The position numbers and the translations under genes were made by a program. 45,232 nucleotides of DNA from a virus: IMG/VR virus record IMGVR_UViG_3300046516_001598, positions 1 through 45,232 of that record; one strand, given 5' to 3'. The first letter of the stretch is position 1. Every line of letters starts with the position of its first letter. The notes under the pieces are model-generated. The model did not search any database. It worked only from the letters and a program-made list of their open reading frames with translations, and was not told the origin of the DNA. Shown one piece after another: positions 44,963 through 45,232 of the stretch.

Positions 44963-45232
44963 CCCGCCGCCGCGCCACCTCTGCACTGGTCCTCGCGTTC
45001 CTGGACGCCGCGTCCGCCGCGTGTCGCGATGGTGCGCCCGTCGCGGCGGCGGAGGGCGGGGCGTCAGGTGGCGTCGGGGCCGCGCGTCTCGCGCAGGAGC
45101 TCGGCGAGCAAGTTGGGATCGCGCTCTTTGAGCCGGCGCACCAAGGCATCCAAGCGTACCGAGCAGTCGTACCACTCGACCGGCACGACGACGGCCATGC
45201 GCCGATCTCGGCTCATGAGGGACTTGTGCTCG
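44959..45232 (+). CDS. Possible partial gene running off the right edge
   Basis: ATG overlaps the previous stop (ATGA) and the frame stays open to the window end (about 91 codons). It begins MTRRRATSALVLAFLDAASA. Its second half overlaps a convincing minus-strand frame (45064-45232), so either it is short in reality or one of the two frames is spurious. Confidence 0.3.
   Translation, partial: MTRRRATSALVLAFLDAASAACRDGAPVAAAEGGASGGVGAARLAQELGEQVGIALFEPAHQGIQAYRAVVPLDRHDDGHAPISAHEGLVL
45064..45232 (-). CDS. Partial minus-strand gene, possibly antitoxin-like (Phd type)
   Basis: Read leftward from the edge it gives EHKSLMSRDRRMAVVVPVEW, YD, then RLDALVRRLKERDPNLLAEL and stops at 45064. The AVVVPVEWYD segment resembles the region after the conserved arginine of Phd/YefM-type antitoxins, though a short independent ORF from ATG 45216 is possible. 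A toxin gene, if present, would be outside the window. It conflicts with the plus-strand frame above. Confidence 0.45.
   Translation of the reverse strand, partial: EHKSLMSRDRRMAVVVPVEWYDCSVRLDALVRRLKERDPNLLAELLRETRGPDAT

Overview
The window reads as a high-GC actinobacterial siphovirus genome or prophage. A Streptomyces-like or related host is likely: G+C is very high, GTG starts are common, gene stops and starts overlap densely (ATGA/GTGA), and the promoter candidates are actinobacterial in style (one has a TAGGAT -10 box). No rRNA, CRISPR array, transposase or integrase was found. Both ends run off inside genes, so this is part of a longer element.

Layout. (1) 1-3637, rightward: a train of small, often Cys-rich proteins, ending in a JAMM/MPN metalloprotease-like protein and a GT2-type glycosyltransferase. 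(2) 25704-3723, leftward: the virion block. Reading with transcription it holds an ADP-ribosyltransferase, a small ORF, TerS-like, TerL, portal, MuF-like protein, scaffold, major capsid protein, connectors, HK97-gp10-like protein, a DUF1003 membrane protein, tail terminator, major tail protein, tail chaperones G/GT with a -1 frameshift site, tape measure, Dit-like protein, large Fn3-containing tail protein and a repeat-built tail fibre. (3) 25835-28379, rightward: lysis cassette with a DUF1906-type endolysin, two membrane or holin-like proteins and a collagen-repeat membrane protein. (4) 34989-28454, leftward: an accessory or plasmid-like block. It has small ORFs, a DUF2637-like membrane protein, an FtsK/SpoIIIE (TraB-like) ATPase, a zinc-ribbon protein, two odd tRNA-like loci, a FxSxx-COOH RiPP-precursor-like peptide, a DUF4352-like surface protein and a membrane protein. 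(5) 35020-44962 and beyond, rightward: HTH regulator, excisionase-like protein, many small proteins, YqaJ exonuclease plus ERF annealing protein, two LuxR-type HTH proteins and a C5-cytosine methyltransferase.

How it fits together. The virion block is that of a long-tailed, HK97-fold phage, and the exonuclease/ERF pair is a phage recombination module. The FtsK/DUF2637 pair and the excisionase-like gene resemble the transfer module of actinomycete conjugative elements and plasmids. An array of ten exact 8-bp repeats (GTCGGCAC) lies inside the DUF2637-like gene, used in two reading frames, as expected of a DNA-level recognition array for a TraB-type translocase. This suggests a phage-plasmid or phage-conjugative-element hybrid. 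The strongest novel candidates are the orphan FxSxx-COOH peptide (29845-30009), the repeat array beside the translocase, the ADP-ribosyltransferase heading the packaging operon, and the tRNA-like loci with expanded centres.

Limits: everything comes from reading the sequence by eye. Family names rest on remembered motifs, not on searches.
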